From contig NZ_LT992558.1 in NCBI RefSeq assembly GCF_900258435.1, positions 1,451,014 to 1,515,013 of the forward strand: DNA of 64,000 nt, written 5' to 3'. Positions within the stretch are counted from its first letter, which is position 1. Every line of letters starts with the position of its first letter. This stretch comes from Carnobacterium divergens. Its GTDB lineage: Bacteria > Bacillota > Bacilli > Lactobacillales > Carnobacteriaceae. The translations under genes and the position numbers were made by a program. This document shows, piece after piece, positions 8,194 through 16,229 of this stretch. Under the pieces are notes generated by a model that saw only the letters and a list, made by a program, of their open reading frames with translations, was not told where the DNA came from and made no database searches.

Positions 8194-9345
8194 ATGAAAT
8201 TTATTCACACAGCCGATTGGCATATTGGAAAAAAAATACACGGCTTTCAATTGTTAAAAGAACAAGAAGAAGTTTATCGACAATTAGTAGAAGTTGCCGT
8301 TAAAGAAAAAGTAGATGCAATCGTGATTGCAGGAGATTTATATGATCGCGCGGTTCCACCAGCAGAGGCAGTTTTACTATTAAATAAAATGTTAATGGAA
8401 TTAAATATTGTTCAGAAAATCCCTTTGCTTGTTGTATCAGGCAATCATGACAGCAGCACTCGTTTAGCAACAGGAGGACCGTGGTATGAGTTTCTGAATT
8501 TTCACTTAGTTACAAAAATTGAAGATAGTTTAAAACCGATTGTTCTCGGCAATACGCAGTTCTTTTTACTGCCGTATTTTGAACCGATTGATGCGAGGCT
8601 TTATTTTGGTGACGCCAGTCTTACGACACATGAATTAGCAGCAAAACGCGTTGTTGAAGAAATGAAAAAATCTTTTGACCCAAATTATCATCAGGTGTTA
8701 GTTGCTCATTTATTTGTTGCAGGGAGTTTAAGAACAGATTCTGAAACAGAAGTAACCGTTGGAGGATTGGATCAAGTTTCAGCAAGTGTATTTAAAGATT
8801 TTGACTATGTTGCATTAGGGCATTTGCATAATCCAAATGCAAGCCGCCATGAACGGATTCAGTATTCAGGAACATTGTTAAAATTTTCAGTCTCAGAAGC
8901 AAATCAAGCAAAAGGATTTAAACTAATTGAGTTGACAGATGAGGGGACCCTAAAAAACACTTTCTATCCCGTTGAGTCAACAAAATCATTGCGAGTTTTA
9001 ACAGGGCTTTTTGATGAACTGACAGCAAGAGATTATTATGAAACACAAAAAAAAGACGATTATTTATTTATTCAACTAAAAGATACCCAAATTATTCCTG
9101 ATGCAATGAATCGGTTAAGAGAAATTTACCCAAATGTCTTAGGAATGGAACGTTTAGATAAAACAGGGTTACTTAGCAAAATGGGTCAGTTTAATAAAGA
9201 GAAAATTCAGCAAAGTTCCCCGAGAGCATTGTTTGAAAAATATTACCAAGAAGTAACTGGAGATTCTTTAAGTAAGCAACAAACAGACTTACTAACAACT
9301 ATTTTTGCTCAATTAAAAATTGAAGAGGAGGATCAGACGCAATGA
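8194..9345 (+). CDS. sbcD: Nuclease SbcCD subunit D
   Basis: The 383-aa Mre11-type metallophosphoesterase is the nuclease subunit of SbcCD, which cleaves hairpins and protein-blocked DNA ends. Metal-binding motifs are all present: DWHIG (about 8-12), GDLYD (about 48), GNHD (about 86) and GHLHNP near residue 210. GGAG lies 10 nt before the ATG. The stop overlaps the sbcC start by 4 bp (ATGA), giving translational coupling. A weak upstream in-frame-shifted ORF is a shadow. Confidence 0.95.
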   Translation: MKFIHTADWHIGKKIHGFQLLKEQEEVYRQLVEVAVKEKVDAIVIAGDLYDRAVPPAEAVLLLNKMLMELNIVQKIPLLVVSGNHDSSTRLATGGPWYEFLNFHLVTKIEDSLKPIVLGNTQFFLLPYFEPIDARLYFGDASLTTHELAAKRVVEEMKKSFDPNYHQVLVAHLFVAGSLRTDSETEVTVGGLDQVSASVFKDFDYVALGHLHNPNASRHERIQYSGTLLKFSVSEANQAKGFKLIELTDEGTLKNTFYPVESTKSLRVLTGLFDELTARDYYETQKKDDYLFIQLKDTQIIPDAMNRLREIYPNVLGMERLDKTGLLSKMGQFNKEKIQQSSPRALFEKYYQEVTGDSLSKQQTDLLTTIFAQLKIEEEDQTQ

Positions 9346-12300
9346 AACCAATTAAATTAACCTTGGAAGCCTTTGGTCCTTATTTAAATGAAACCATCGA
9401 TTTCACTTCCTTTTATCAAAACCATATTTTCTTGATCTCAGGGAAAACGGGTGCGGGAAAGACGACGATTTTTGATGGTATGAGTTATGCGTTATTTGGA
9501 AGAACCAATGGTTTGAATCGTGAGCCAAAAGAAATGCGTTCAACCTTTGCAAAGCCTACTCAAGAAACAAAAGTAACGTTTGTCTTCACCGCTCAAAATA
9601 AAACCTATCAAATTGAAAGAGTTCCTGAACAAATTTTAGCAAAAAAACGTGGCGAAGGCACACGAGAAGTGAAAGCCAAAGCGACGATTACCATCTATGA
9701 TGAAATGGGAGTTGAGCTAAATCATTTTTCAAAAACAACAGAAGTCAACCAAGTGATTCAAGAAGTCGTGCAACTAGAAGATGAACAATTTAGACAAATC
9801 ATTATGTTGCCACAAGGCGATTTTAGACGTTTTTTAAATGCAAATAGCAATGAAAAAGAAAAAATATTGCGTAAACTTTTTGGAACAGAACCCTATCGTT
9901 TATTTAGTGAAAAATTGAAAGAACAAAAAAAGGAAATTAGCTTAGAAATCAAAGATCAAGAAAAAGAGCTTACGTTGATTTTAAATCAAGCGCAGTGGCT
10001 GGTTAAGCCCATAATCGATTTTGAAACGGGACAAGCTAAAACCCAAAAAGAATATGAAGCGTTGATTCAACAGCAAAATCAGTTGGAACAAGCCATTTTA
10101 ATTACAGAAAAAGACATTCAACAGCTAAAAAAAGAAGAAGCAAAAGTGACTAAAAAATGGCAAACGAGTCAACGAATTTTGCAATTATTTATGGATAAAG
10201 AACGTTTAACAAATGATGCTGAACAATTAAAAAATAAGGAACCTGAAATAAAACAAAAAAAAGAGCAATTGCTAGAATATAAAGAAGCTAAAAAAATAGA
10301 GTTTAACTTGTTAAAACAACAAGAATTACTTGTTGAAAAAGAGGAGTTGACTAAAAAATTAAAAGCCATCACCTCAGAAAAATTAGAAACAGAGCAACAG
10401 TTAAAAATGGCAATGCTAGACTTAGAAAATGTTCAACAAATGGAACCAGAACAAGCAGCTAAAAAAATTGAAATCAATCAATTAGAACAGCAAAAAATCA
10501 CCATAGAACAACTCGATGAATTGATGGAGTTAATAAATAAAACAACAAAAAAAATCGAAGCAGAAGAAACAGAGTTTGCTTCAATTAAACAAAGAATCAT
10601 AGAATTAGAAACAGAAAAAAATAAAAAGAGTGTAAAGTTAGCTGACCTCGAAGAAAAACTTCAATCATTTAATGAGTTAGAAAAAACACGCTATCAATTA
10701 GATGCAAAGATGAGCAAATTATTGGAGCTTAGCTCACTAGAAAAGCAACAAGCTGAAAGCGAGTTGCTTGTAAAAAGAGGAATCAACCAATTAAAAGAGT
10801 TAAATGAACAGTTGTTCCAAGACAATGAACAGCTAAAACAAATTAAAAGTGATTGGGCAAAAATACAAATTTTACAATTAAGTGAAAATTTAATTGATGG
10901 CGAACCTTGCCCTGTTTGTGGTTCGATGGAACATCCTATCGAAAATTTAGGAACGCTTCCTCAAAAAACAAGTCAAGAATTAACCGAAGAACTAGAAATT
11001 TCTGAAGCAAAAGTTGCCCAACGAACTGAAGAAAAAATAGCGATTGAGGCTACTTTGAAATTACAAAACAGTCAAATGATAAAAATAAAAGAGGCCTTAC
11101 AGAACGCAACAGATAGTTATTTTTCAGCTGAGCCACCACAGAAAATAAACAAGGAACTAGCCTTGATTCAACAACAATTATTAGCAATTAACGAACAATT
11201 GGAAACTAAAAAGGACGTTTTAAAAGAGCATCAACAAATAGAAAAACAGTTCACCACACTTACGGATACCCTACTAACGACTCAGACAAAAAAAGAAACC
11301 TTGCTCCAAACAACCCAATCTTCGAAATTAAATCTTCAACAATTAATCGGTGAAGAAAAGAGTTTAAGAAAATCAATTTCAACAGATTATCAAACGGTTG
11401 TAGATATCGAAACAGCCCTTATAAAACTCACTACAGAAGTTAAAAATTGGGATACGACCTATCAAGAGAAAATGGGACAAAAAACCGAAACGGAACAACT
11501 GTTCCAAAAATTAACATATGAAGAAAAGCATCTTAACGAAGCTGTGAAACAAAGTGAAATTCGTATTACTGAATTATCTGAACAAATTCAAAAGCAACTA
11601 AATGAGTCTATTTTTGCTCAGTTAAAGGACGTCAAAGAGCTTTTAAGCGAGTCAATTGATAGCGATCAATTAGAAAAAGAAATTCAAGATTTTGAAAAAG
11701 AACATTACCGTATTTCAAAAAGCTTACAAGAAGTTCAAGAGCAATTAAAAAATCAAGAAAAACCTGAATTAGAGTTAATTGAAAAAGTTTTAGCTGAACT
11801 AGAAGAGCAACTTGAAAAACAAGAGCATCATAAAATAGTGCAAGAACAAATGAAAAAAAACAATCAGGCCATTATTGAATCCGCACAAAAAATAATAGCA
11901 AGCACTGCTGAAAAGTGGCAGTTATTGACAGAAATCACGAACCTTTCAGCCGTTGCCAGTGGTGATGGAGATCAGAGTAAAATGGGATTTGAACGTTATG
12001 TACTGACCTATTTCTTGGAAGAAGTCTTGGTATTAGCCAATGAACGCTTGCAGCAATTAACGAATAACCGCTATTTATTTGATTTGAATCGGGAAGAAGG
12101 TAGTCGTAAAACGGATACCGGTTTAGAAATTAATATCTATGATGATAATGCGGGGGGAATTCGAAATGTTCGAACGTTATCTGGTGGAGAAAGTTTTATT
12201 GCGGCGCTATCCTTATCGCTTTCTTTATCAGAAGTTGTTCAACAACACGCAGGAGGCATTCAAATCGAAACCATGTTTATCGATGAAGGATTTGGTTCAT

Positions 12301-12476
12301 TAGATGAAGATGCGTTAGAAGAAGCGATGAATGCACTTATGACTATCGAAGGAAGTGGTCGTTTAGTCGGGATTATCAGCCACGTCAAAGAACTAAAAGA
12401 GCGTATACCAGATCAATTACAAGTAATCTCGTCTGGAACAGGAAAAAGTCAGATTAAGAGTATTCATATAAACTGA
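9342..12476 (+). CDS. sbcC: Nuclease SbcCD subunit C (SMC-like ATPase)
   Basis: The 1044-aa Rad50-type ATPase has an N-terminal Walker A (GKTGAGKTT, about 35-43), then two long Glu/Lys/Gln-rich coiled-coil arms. These meet at a zinc hook CPVCGSMEHP near residue 522. The C-terminal half supplies the signature LSGGES (about 946) and Walker B MFIDEGFGSLD (about 977). The arms hold SbcD at DNA ends. Length and motif order are normal for the family. It is coupled to sbcD and ends at a bidirectional terminator. Confidence 0.95.
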   Translation: MKPIKLTLEAFGPYLNETIDFTSFYQNHIFLISGKTGAGKTTIFDGMSYALFGRTNGLNREPKEMRSTFAKPTQETKVTFVFTAQNKTYQIERVPEQILAKKRGEGTREVKAKATITIYDEMGVELNHFSKTTEVNQVIQEVVQLEDEQFRQIIMLPQGDFRRFLNANSNEKEKILRKLFGTEPYRLFSEKLKEQKKEISLEIKDQEKELTLILNQAQWLVKPIIDFETGQAKTQKEYEALIQQQNQLEQAILITEKDIQQLKKEEAKVTKKWQTSQRILQLFMDKERLTNDAEQLKNKEPEIKQKKEQLLEYKEAKKIEFNLLKQQELLVEKEELTKKLKAITSEKLETEQQLKMAMLDLENVQQMEPEQAAKKIEINQLEQQKITIEQLDELMELINKTTKKIEAEETEFASIKQRIIELETEKNKKSVKLADLEEKLQSFNELEKTRYQLDAKMSKLLELSSLEKQQAESELLVKRGINQLKELNEQLFQDNEQLKQIKSDWAKIQILQLSENLIDGEPCPVCGSMEHPIENLGTLPQKTSQELTEELEISEAKVAQRTEEKIAIEATLKLQNSQMIKIKEALQNATDSYFSAEPPQKINKELALIQQQLLAINEQLETKKDVLKEHQQIEKQFTTLTDTLLTTQTKKETLLQTTQSSKLNLQQLIGEEKSLRKSISTDYQTVVDIETALIKLTTEVKNWDTTYQEKMGQKTETEQLFQKLTYEEKHLNEAVKQSEIRITELSEQIQKQLNESIFAQLKDVKELLSESIDSDQLEKEIQDFEKEHYRISKSLQEVQEQLKNQEKPELELIEKVLAELEEQLEKQEHHKIVQEQMKKNNQAIIESAQKIIASTAEKWQLLTEITNLSAVASGDGDQSKMGFERYVLTYFLEEVLVLANERLQQLTNNRYLFDLNREEGSRKTDTGLEINIYDDNAGGIRNVRTLSGGESFIAALSLSLSLSEVVQQHAGGIQIETMFIDEGFGSLDEDALEEAMNALMTIEGSGRLVGIISHVKELKERIPDQLQVISSGTGKSQIKSIHIN

Positions 12477-12495
12477 TTTATTTAAATTTTTAGAT

Positions 12496-12535
12496 AAAAA
12501 GAGAACCAAAATAAATTTATTTTGGCTCTCTTTTT
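12496..12535. terminator. Bidirectional terminator between sbcC and the leucine-rich-repeat gene
   Basis: A long stem AAAAAGAGA-CCAAAATAAA / TTTATTTTGG-TCTCTTTTT with one mismatch lies between convergent genes. Confidence 0.9.
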
Positions 12536-12539
12536 AATA

Positions 12540-14159
12540 TTATTTTACAACTAGTTGGTTAACTGAACCAGAAAAAGAATCATCCAAACTTGAAAAATCT
12601 AAAGAATTCTCACCAACTTGATGCCATTGGACATAGTTTGTCTTTAATGGATGATTAGTTGAAATTTCCCCAGGTGTATTAAAATTGATAGTTGAAGGGA
12701 AATTATTATCTTTATCTAAAAGAGTTAGAATCGTTTTTTGCCCTAAAGCAACTTGAGGAAGTCTAATTTGTTGGTTTTTTACACTGTAAGTTTCAATTTT
12801 AGTTTGTCCAATTTTTGAAATATCAGAAACGGAGTGACCATCTATTGCTACTAACGTTAGCGCAGGGAAATCAGTTAAAAAATCTAAAGAAGATATTTTT
12901 GAATCATTAGCCACGTTTTTAATATTTGAAACAGCTAGTAGTTGCAACTGGTTCAAACTTCCTAATTGCGCGAGTTTAGCTGGAGTTACATTTGTATCGT
13001 TTGCCAATAATTGAATCAATTTGTTAGCAGATGATATTGGAGAAAAATCCATAATAGTTGGATTTTCTTGTATCACGAGACGTAATAAATTTGGTAAGGA
13101 TTTAACTGCTGAAATATCGTTCAATTGATTCGAGAATAAATTAAGTTGAGTTAAATTTGTTGCTTTTTCTAAACCATCTAATGTTATTAATTTATTAGAA
13201 CGTAACGACAAGTTAGATAAATAAGGAGCTGAGATGATATGAACTGAATCGATTTGATTGTTATCTAAATTAGCTTGCTGTAAAAATGGCGCATTTAAAT
13301 CATTTAAGGTAGTGATTTTATTTGAATTTGCACTCAAGCCTTTCAATGTAGGTCGATTGATGATTGAGGTTAATTCGTTATTGTCAATGAGAATACTTTG
13401 AATTTGAGAGATATTTTTAACATGATCTAGAGAGGTAATGTTATTATTGTTTACAAATAATTTAGTTAAAAAATCACTATCTAGTTTATCAATAGTGGTC
13501 AAATGATTATTGTCTAAATGAATTTCTTTTAAAACATGCATCGTTTCAACAAAATCAATGTTGGATAAATTAGAGTTATTCAACCAAAGATTTCTCATTT
13601 CAGAATAAACAGAAAGTTTTGAAAAATCTTTCATGTTTGGATTATTCGATAGATTAAGTTCAGTTAAATTTGGTAACGCCAAAACGTCATCTAGTGTCAA
13701 TTTTGGATTGTTTTCAAGTCCCACACTGGATAATAATTCTAGTTTTTCTAAAGGTTTTAATGAGTCAATTTGGTTGTCATTAAATGTAATCAGCATTAAA
13801 TTTTTTGCATACTCTAATCCTGTTAAGTCGGTAATTCCTGTTCCACTTGAAACTAATTTTTGTAAATTCAGTATATTAACTGTTGTTACATGTTCATTTT
13901 CAGTTAAATTCAATTCTTTTTTTACTTCATTTTCTAAAGTAGAGTCTTTAAATGTGATATCAGTTTCTTCGCCTTCATGGGTAAATAATTTAGCTTTTTC
14001 GATAGAATCAACTTGTTCCTCTTGGAATGTTGAATCCAGTTGTGCAGTAATAGAAGAAATTCCTTCATTGTCTGTTGGAGTTGCAGCTTGATACTCCCCT
14101 CCAAGTCCTAAACTACCAAATAAACAAATTCCCATAAATACTAGCTTTTTTGTTTGCAT
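12540..14159 (-). CDS. Secreted internalin-like leucine-rich-repeat protein
   Basis: The 539-aa protein has an N-terminal signal peptide (MQTKKLVFMGICLFGSLGLG, probable cleavage after about residue 26) and a helical cap (about 70-105). About 15 leucine-rich repeats of 20-22 residues follow (LTELNLSNNPNMKDFSKL type, about 105-440). The C-terminal region of about 80 residues resembles the Ig-like domain that follows the repeats in Listeria internalins and ends with a FSGSVNQ motif. No LPXTG, WxL or GW anchor follows, so it is probably released or held by other contacts, as in InlC-type proteins. The start has a strong AAAGGTGG SD. The binding partner is unknown. Confidence 0.85.
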   Translation of the reverse strand: MQTKKLVFMGICLFGSLGLGGEYQAATPTDNEGISSITAQLDSTFQEEQVDSIEKAKLFTHEGEETDITFKDSTLENEVKKELNLTENEHVTTVNILNLQKLVSSGTGITDLTGLEYAKNLMLITFNDNQIDSLKPLEKLELLSSVGLENNPKLTLDDVLALPNLTELNLSNNPNMKDFSKLSVYSEMRNLWLNNSNLSNIDFVETMHVLKEIHLDNNHLTTIDKLDSDFLTKLFVNNNNITSLDHVKNISQIQSILIDNNELTSIINRPTLKGLSANSNKITTLNDLNAPFLQQANLDNNQIDSVHIISAPYLSNLSLRSNKLITLDGLEKATNLTQLNLFSNQLNDISAVKSLPNLLRLVIQENPTIMDFSPISSANKLIQLLANDTNVTPAKLAQLGSLNQLQLLAVSNIKNVANDSKISSLDFLTDFPALTLVAIDGHSVSDISKIGQTKIETYSVKNQQIRLPQVALGQKTILTLLDKDNNFPSTINFNTPGEISTNHPLKTNYVQWHQVGENSLDFSSLDDSFSGSVNQLVVK

Positions 14160-14421
14160 TTTACATCCACCTTTATTTTATTTTTTAATACGTCTATAAG
14201 GTTACAAGTATAATTTTTATTATTCAACCATTTTATCTTAATCGTCAATTAAAATTTCTTATTCGTTTTTATAACATTTGAAATAATTTGTGTGAAATAA
14301 TAATCGATTATTTGTTTATCTTCATTCAAATTAATAAAAAAGAATGTAACATAAAATATGAGTTTAATCGATTTTTAATGTTATTTCTCAAGTTAATGTA
14401 GGTTCTGTAATCTTTTTTTGA

Positions 14422-14427
14422 TATAAT
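14422..14427 (+). promoter_or_regulatory. Extended -10 promoter for the gene at 14500
   Basis: TGATATAAT gives a consensus -10 with the TGn extension; the -35 is poor. It lies about 60 bp before the AGGGGG ribosome-binding site. The rest of the 340-bp gap 14160-14500 is AT-rich, with no other feature I can support. Confidence 0.65.
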
Positions 14428-14499
14428 AAAGTTCAGTCATAGAAAAAATTAAAAATTAATAGAAAAAATAAATCAATAGAAAAGTAGGGGGAAAAGACC

Positions 14500-15315
14500 A
14501 TCGAGATTAAACTAACTGTTGCAATCACAAAAAACGCTACTACGATTCACTTCAGCAATAACCAATCTGTAATTGAGATCCAAGACGTCAAGGAGAAAGT
14601 AGTAACTGTTGATCAGCCTGTTATCTATTTTTTATTGAAAGATAGAACCGTTCTTTCAATCGGAAAAGCAGAACAAGCCATTACTATTGAAAATAGTACA
14701 ATCAACAAATTGATTTTAGTAACACCTCCTTGGGAAATTGAGCTTGCCTATTTAGAAAAAAATTTGATTACAGAAGCAATAAAAAATGGCTTGAAGTTAG
14801 AAAATACCGAAACAGAACAACTTACGATTCCTACAAGTCATAAAAAAAATACAACAAACTACAAAGATGAACTATTACTAGTACTCGAGCGATTTGGCTA
14901 CAATTTACTACCAAGTGCAGATTCAGAAAAACCAGCTAAAACAAAGCCTGCAAAAACGAGACATAAATGGACGAAAGAAATCAGTCAAATCGAGTTCTTT
15001 GTCGATACCAGAGAAAGCAAAGCGACGGTTTTGTGGCAAAAAAGAAATGAAATGCTTTTAAAAGCAGGCGCAAAATTAATGCCCATAGCGCCACTAAATA
15101 AAGATGGATCAGTGGGTTTTTCTGCAAAAATGGGAGAAAAATTACGGTTAGATTATCAAGATAAAATAAAGGATTTTGTAACCACAGAAGACATTGTGTT
15201 AAAAAGTGTGAATGAAGTAGGGTTATTATTGTACTTTGCTGGTACAAATAGTTGGCTTGAATTAGTGGATCGTGATGGAAAAAGTATTGATGAATGGACG
15301 AAGATTGAGGCATAG
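14500..15315 (+). CDS. Hypothetical protein, apparently starting at a non-canonical ATC
   Basis: The frame is open from just after a TAG at 14485 and codes for about 271 aa. The only SD-like site (AGGGGG, 14486-14491) is 8 nt before an ATC at 14500. No ATG or GTG occurs in frame before 14635, and the first TTG (14635) has no SD. Sequence upstream of that TTG reads as plausible protein (EIKLTVAITKNATTIHF...), supporting the longer form. The N-terminal part is beta-like, a linker is rich in Lys/Thr/Pro (about 135-150), and the C-terminal domain has EFFVDTRESKATVLW and LLLYFAGTNSWLEL. I do not recognise the family. It could be a rare ATC start, a start-codon mutation or a base error. Confidence 0.6.
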   Translation: MEIKLTVAITKNATTIHFSNNQSVIEIQDVKEKVVTVDQPVIYFLLKDRTVLSIGKAEQAITIENSTINKLILVTPPWEIELAYLEKNLITEAIKNGLKLENTETEQLTIPTSHKKNTTNYKDELLLVLERFGYNLLPSADSEKPAKTKPAKTRHKWTKEISQIEFFVDTRESKATVLWQKRNEMLLKAGAKLMPIAPLNKDGSVGFSAKMGEKLRLDYQDKIKDFVTTEDIVLKSVNEVGLLLYFAGTNSWLELVDRDGKSIDEWTKIEA

Positions 15316-15325
15316 GACAAAAAGT

Positions 15326-15356
15326 AGAACCGCTGTTAATTCAGTGGTTCTTTTTT
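15326..15356 (+). terminator. Intrinsic terminator after the ATC-start gene
   Basis: AGAACCGCTG / CAGTGGTTCT stem followed by TTTTTT. It insulates the haem operon promoter. Confidence 0.85.
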
Positions 15357-15433
15357 AGTTTTGTGTAGTAAGTAAATAGTTACTAATCCATTAATTGTTG
15401 TTATTAAAAAACAAAAAAGAGCTTAGAAAACAA

Positions 15434-15462
15434 TTGACAATGAGAATCATTCTCAATATAAT
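15434..15462 (+). promoter_or_regulatory. Consensus sigma-A promoter of the NEAT/haem operon
   Basis: TTGACA, exactly 17 bp, TATAAT: a perfect match to both boxes. The spacer is filled by a Fur box, so repressor binding would directly exclude RNA polymerase. Confidence 0.9.
15439..15457 (+). promoter_or_regulatory. Fur box 1, inside the promoter spacer
   Basis: AATGAGAATCATTCTCAAT contains the 6-1-6 inverted repeat GAGAAT-C-ATTCTC typical of Fur family sites. It lies between the -35 and -10 boxes. Confidence 0.88.
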
Positions 15463-15520
15463 GAAATGGCTATCATTAAGATGCAAATAAAAGGTTAGAG
15501 ATTTTTTTTTACTTATCTAG

Positions 15521-15535
15521 TGAGAATGATTCTCA
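15521..15535 (+). promoter_or_regulatory. Fur box 2, in the 5' leader
   Basis: TGAGAATGATTCTCA is a perfect 7-1-7 inverted repeat about 18 bp before the ATG of the first NEAT gene. It is a second Fur site downstream of the promoter and could act as a roadblock or increase cooperativity. Confidence 0.85.
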
Positions 15536-15553
15536 ACAAAAAGGAGGAGTACA

Positions 15554-16219
15554 ATGAACAAGAGATTTTTAGTATTGGTTTCTGTGATGTTTTTCACGTT
15601 CATCTCATTTTCAGCACCTAAAAAAGCTCAAGCAGCTTTAGCAGACGGAACTTATTCCGTTAACTATACGGTACTACAAGGAGACAGTGATTCCGTTTCG
15701 ATGGCCAATGACTATTTCGATAAACCAGCAACATTGATCGTTTCTGGAGGACAACAATCAATTGAGCTGACCGTCAATCATAGCACTTGGATTACCGGGT
15801 TATGGGTAAATTCAGGAAGTGGATTGCAAACCGAACAAGTGATTCAAACAGATGCAGCAAATGATTCAAGAAAGGCCCGATTTGCTGTGAATGACTTAGC
15901 TTCGCCAGTGGCTGCAAAAATAAAAGTCGATATTGATAATGAAAGTTTGAACTATCATCACGAGTATAAAATTACGTTGCAATTTGCAATGGATAGTGCG
16001 GCTTTGATATCTGGCGGCTCGAAAGTAGATGCTTCAGCTACATCAGAAGCAACAGCTGATGCTACTAAAATCAAGACTTCTGTAAATGAGCAAGCAACGA
16101 CTGCTAAAGTAGCGAATCCAAAATCAGGTGATACAGCTTCTATCACATTATATATCGGACTATTTATCGTAGCATTAATTGGATTATTTACGATTAAAAA
16201 AACAAAAAAAGTGAACTAG
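15554..16219 (+). CDS. Single-NEAT-domain haem-binding cell-wall protein (IsdC-like)
   Basis: The 221-aa surface protein has a signal peptide ending KKAQA (about 27) and one NEAT domain (about 28-155). The domain has the SVSMANDYFDKPATLIV segment and the haem-ligand motif Y-x-x-x-Y (YHHEY). A Thr/Ala-rich spacer leads to the sortase signal NPKSGD (188-193), a hydrophobic helix and a KKTKK tail. The NPK signal is sortase B-like and a sortase B gene ends this operon. By family analogy it sits in the wall and relays haem to the membrane importer. It is first in the Fur-controlled operon and has the SD AAGGAGGAG. Confidence 0.9.
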   Translation: MNKRFLVLVSVMFFTFISFSAPKKAQAALADGTYSVNYTVLQGDSDSVSMANDYFDKPATLIVSGGQQSIELTVNHSTWITGLWVNSGSGLQTEQVIQTDAANDSRKARFAVNDLASPVAAKIKVDIDNESLNYHHEYKITLQFAMDSAALISGGSKVDASATSEATADATKIKTSVNEQATTAKVANPKSGDTASITLYIGLFIVALIGLFTIKKTKKVN

Positions 16220-16229
16220 GAGGAAGCAA

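Noticed and set aside
8121-8303. 60-codon ORF overlapping the sbcD start
   Set aside because: Out of frame with sbcD, which has the full catalytic motifs and the better SD.
13633-14091. 152-codon plus-strand ORF inside the leucine-rich-repeat gene
   Set aside because: It is antisense to a gene with clear repeats and signal peptide; Ser/Phe-rich composition and no SD mark it as a shadow.
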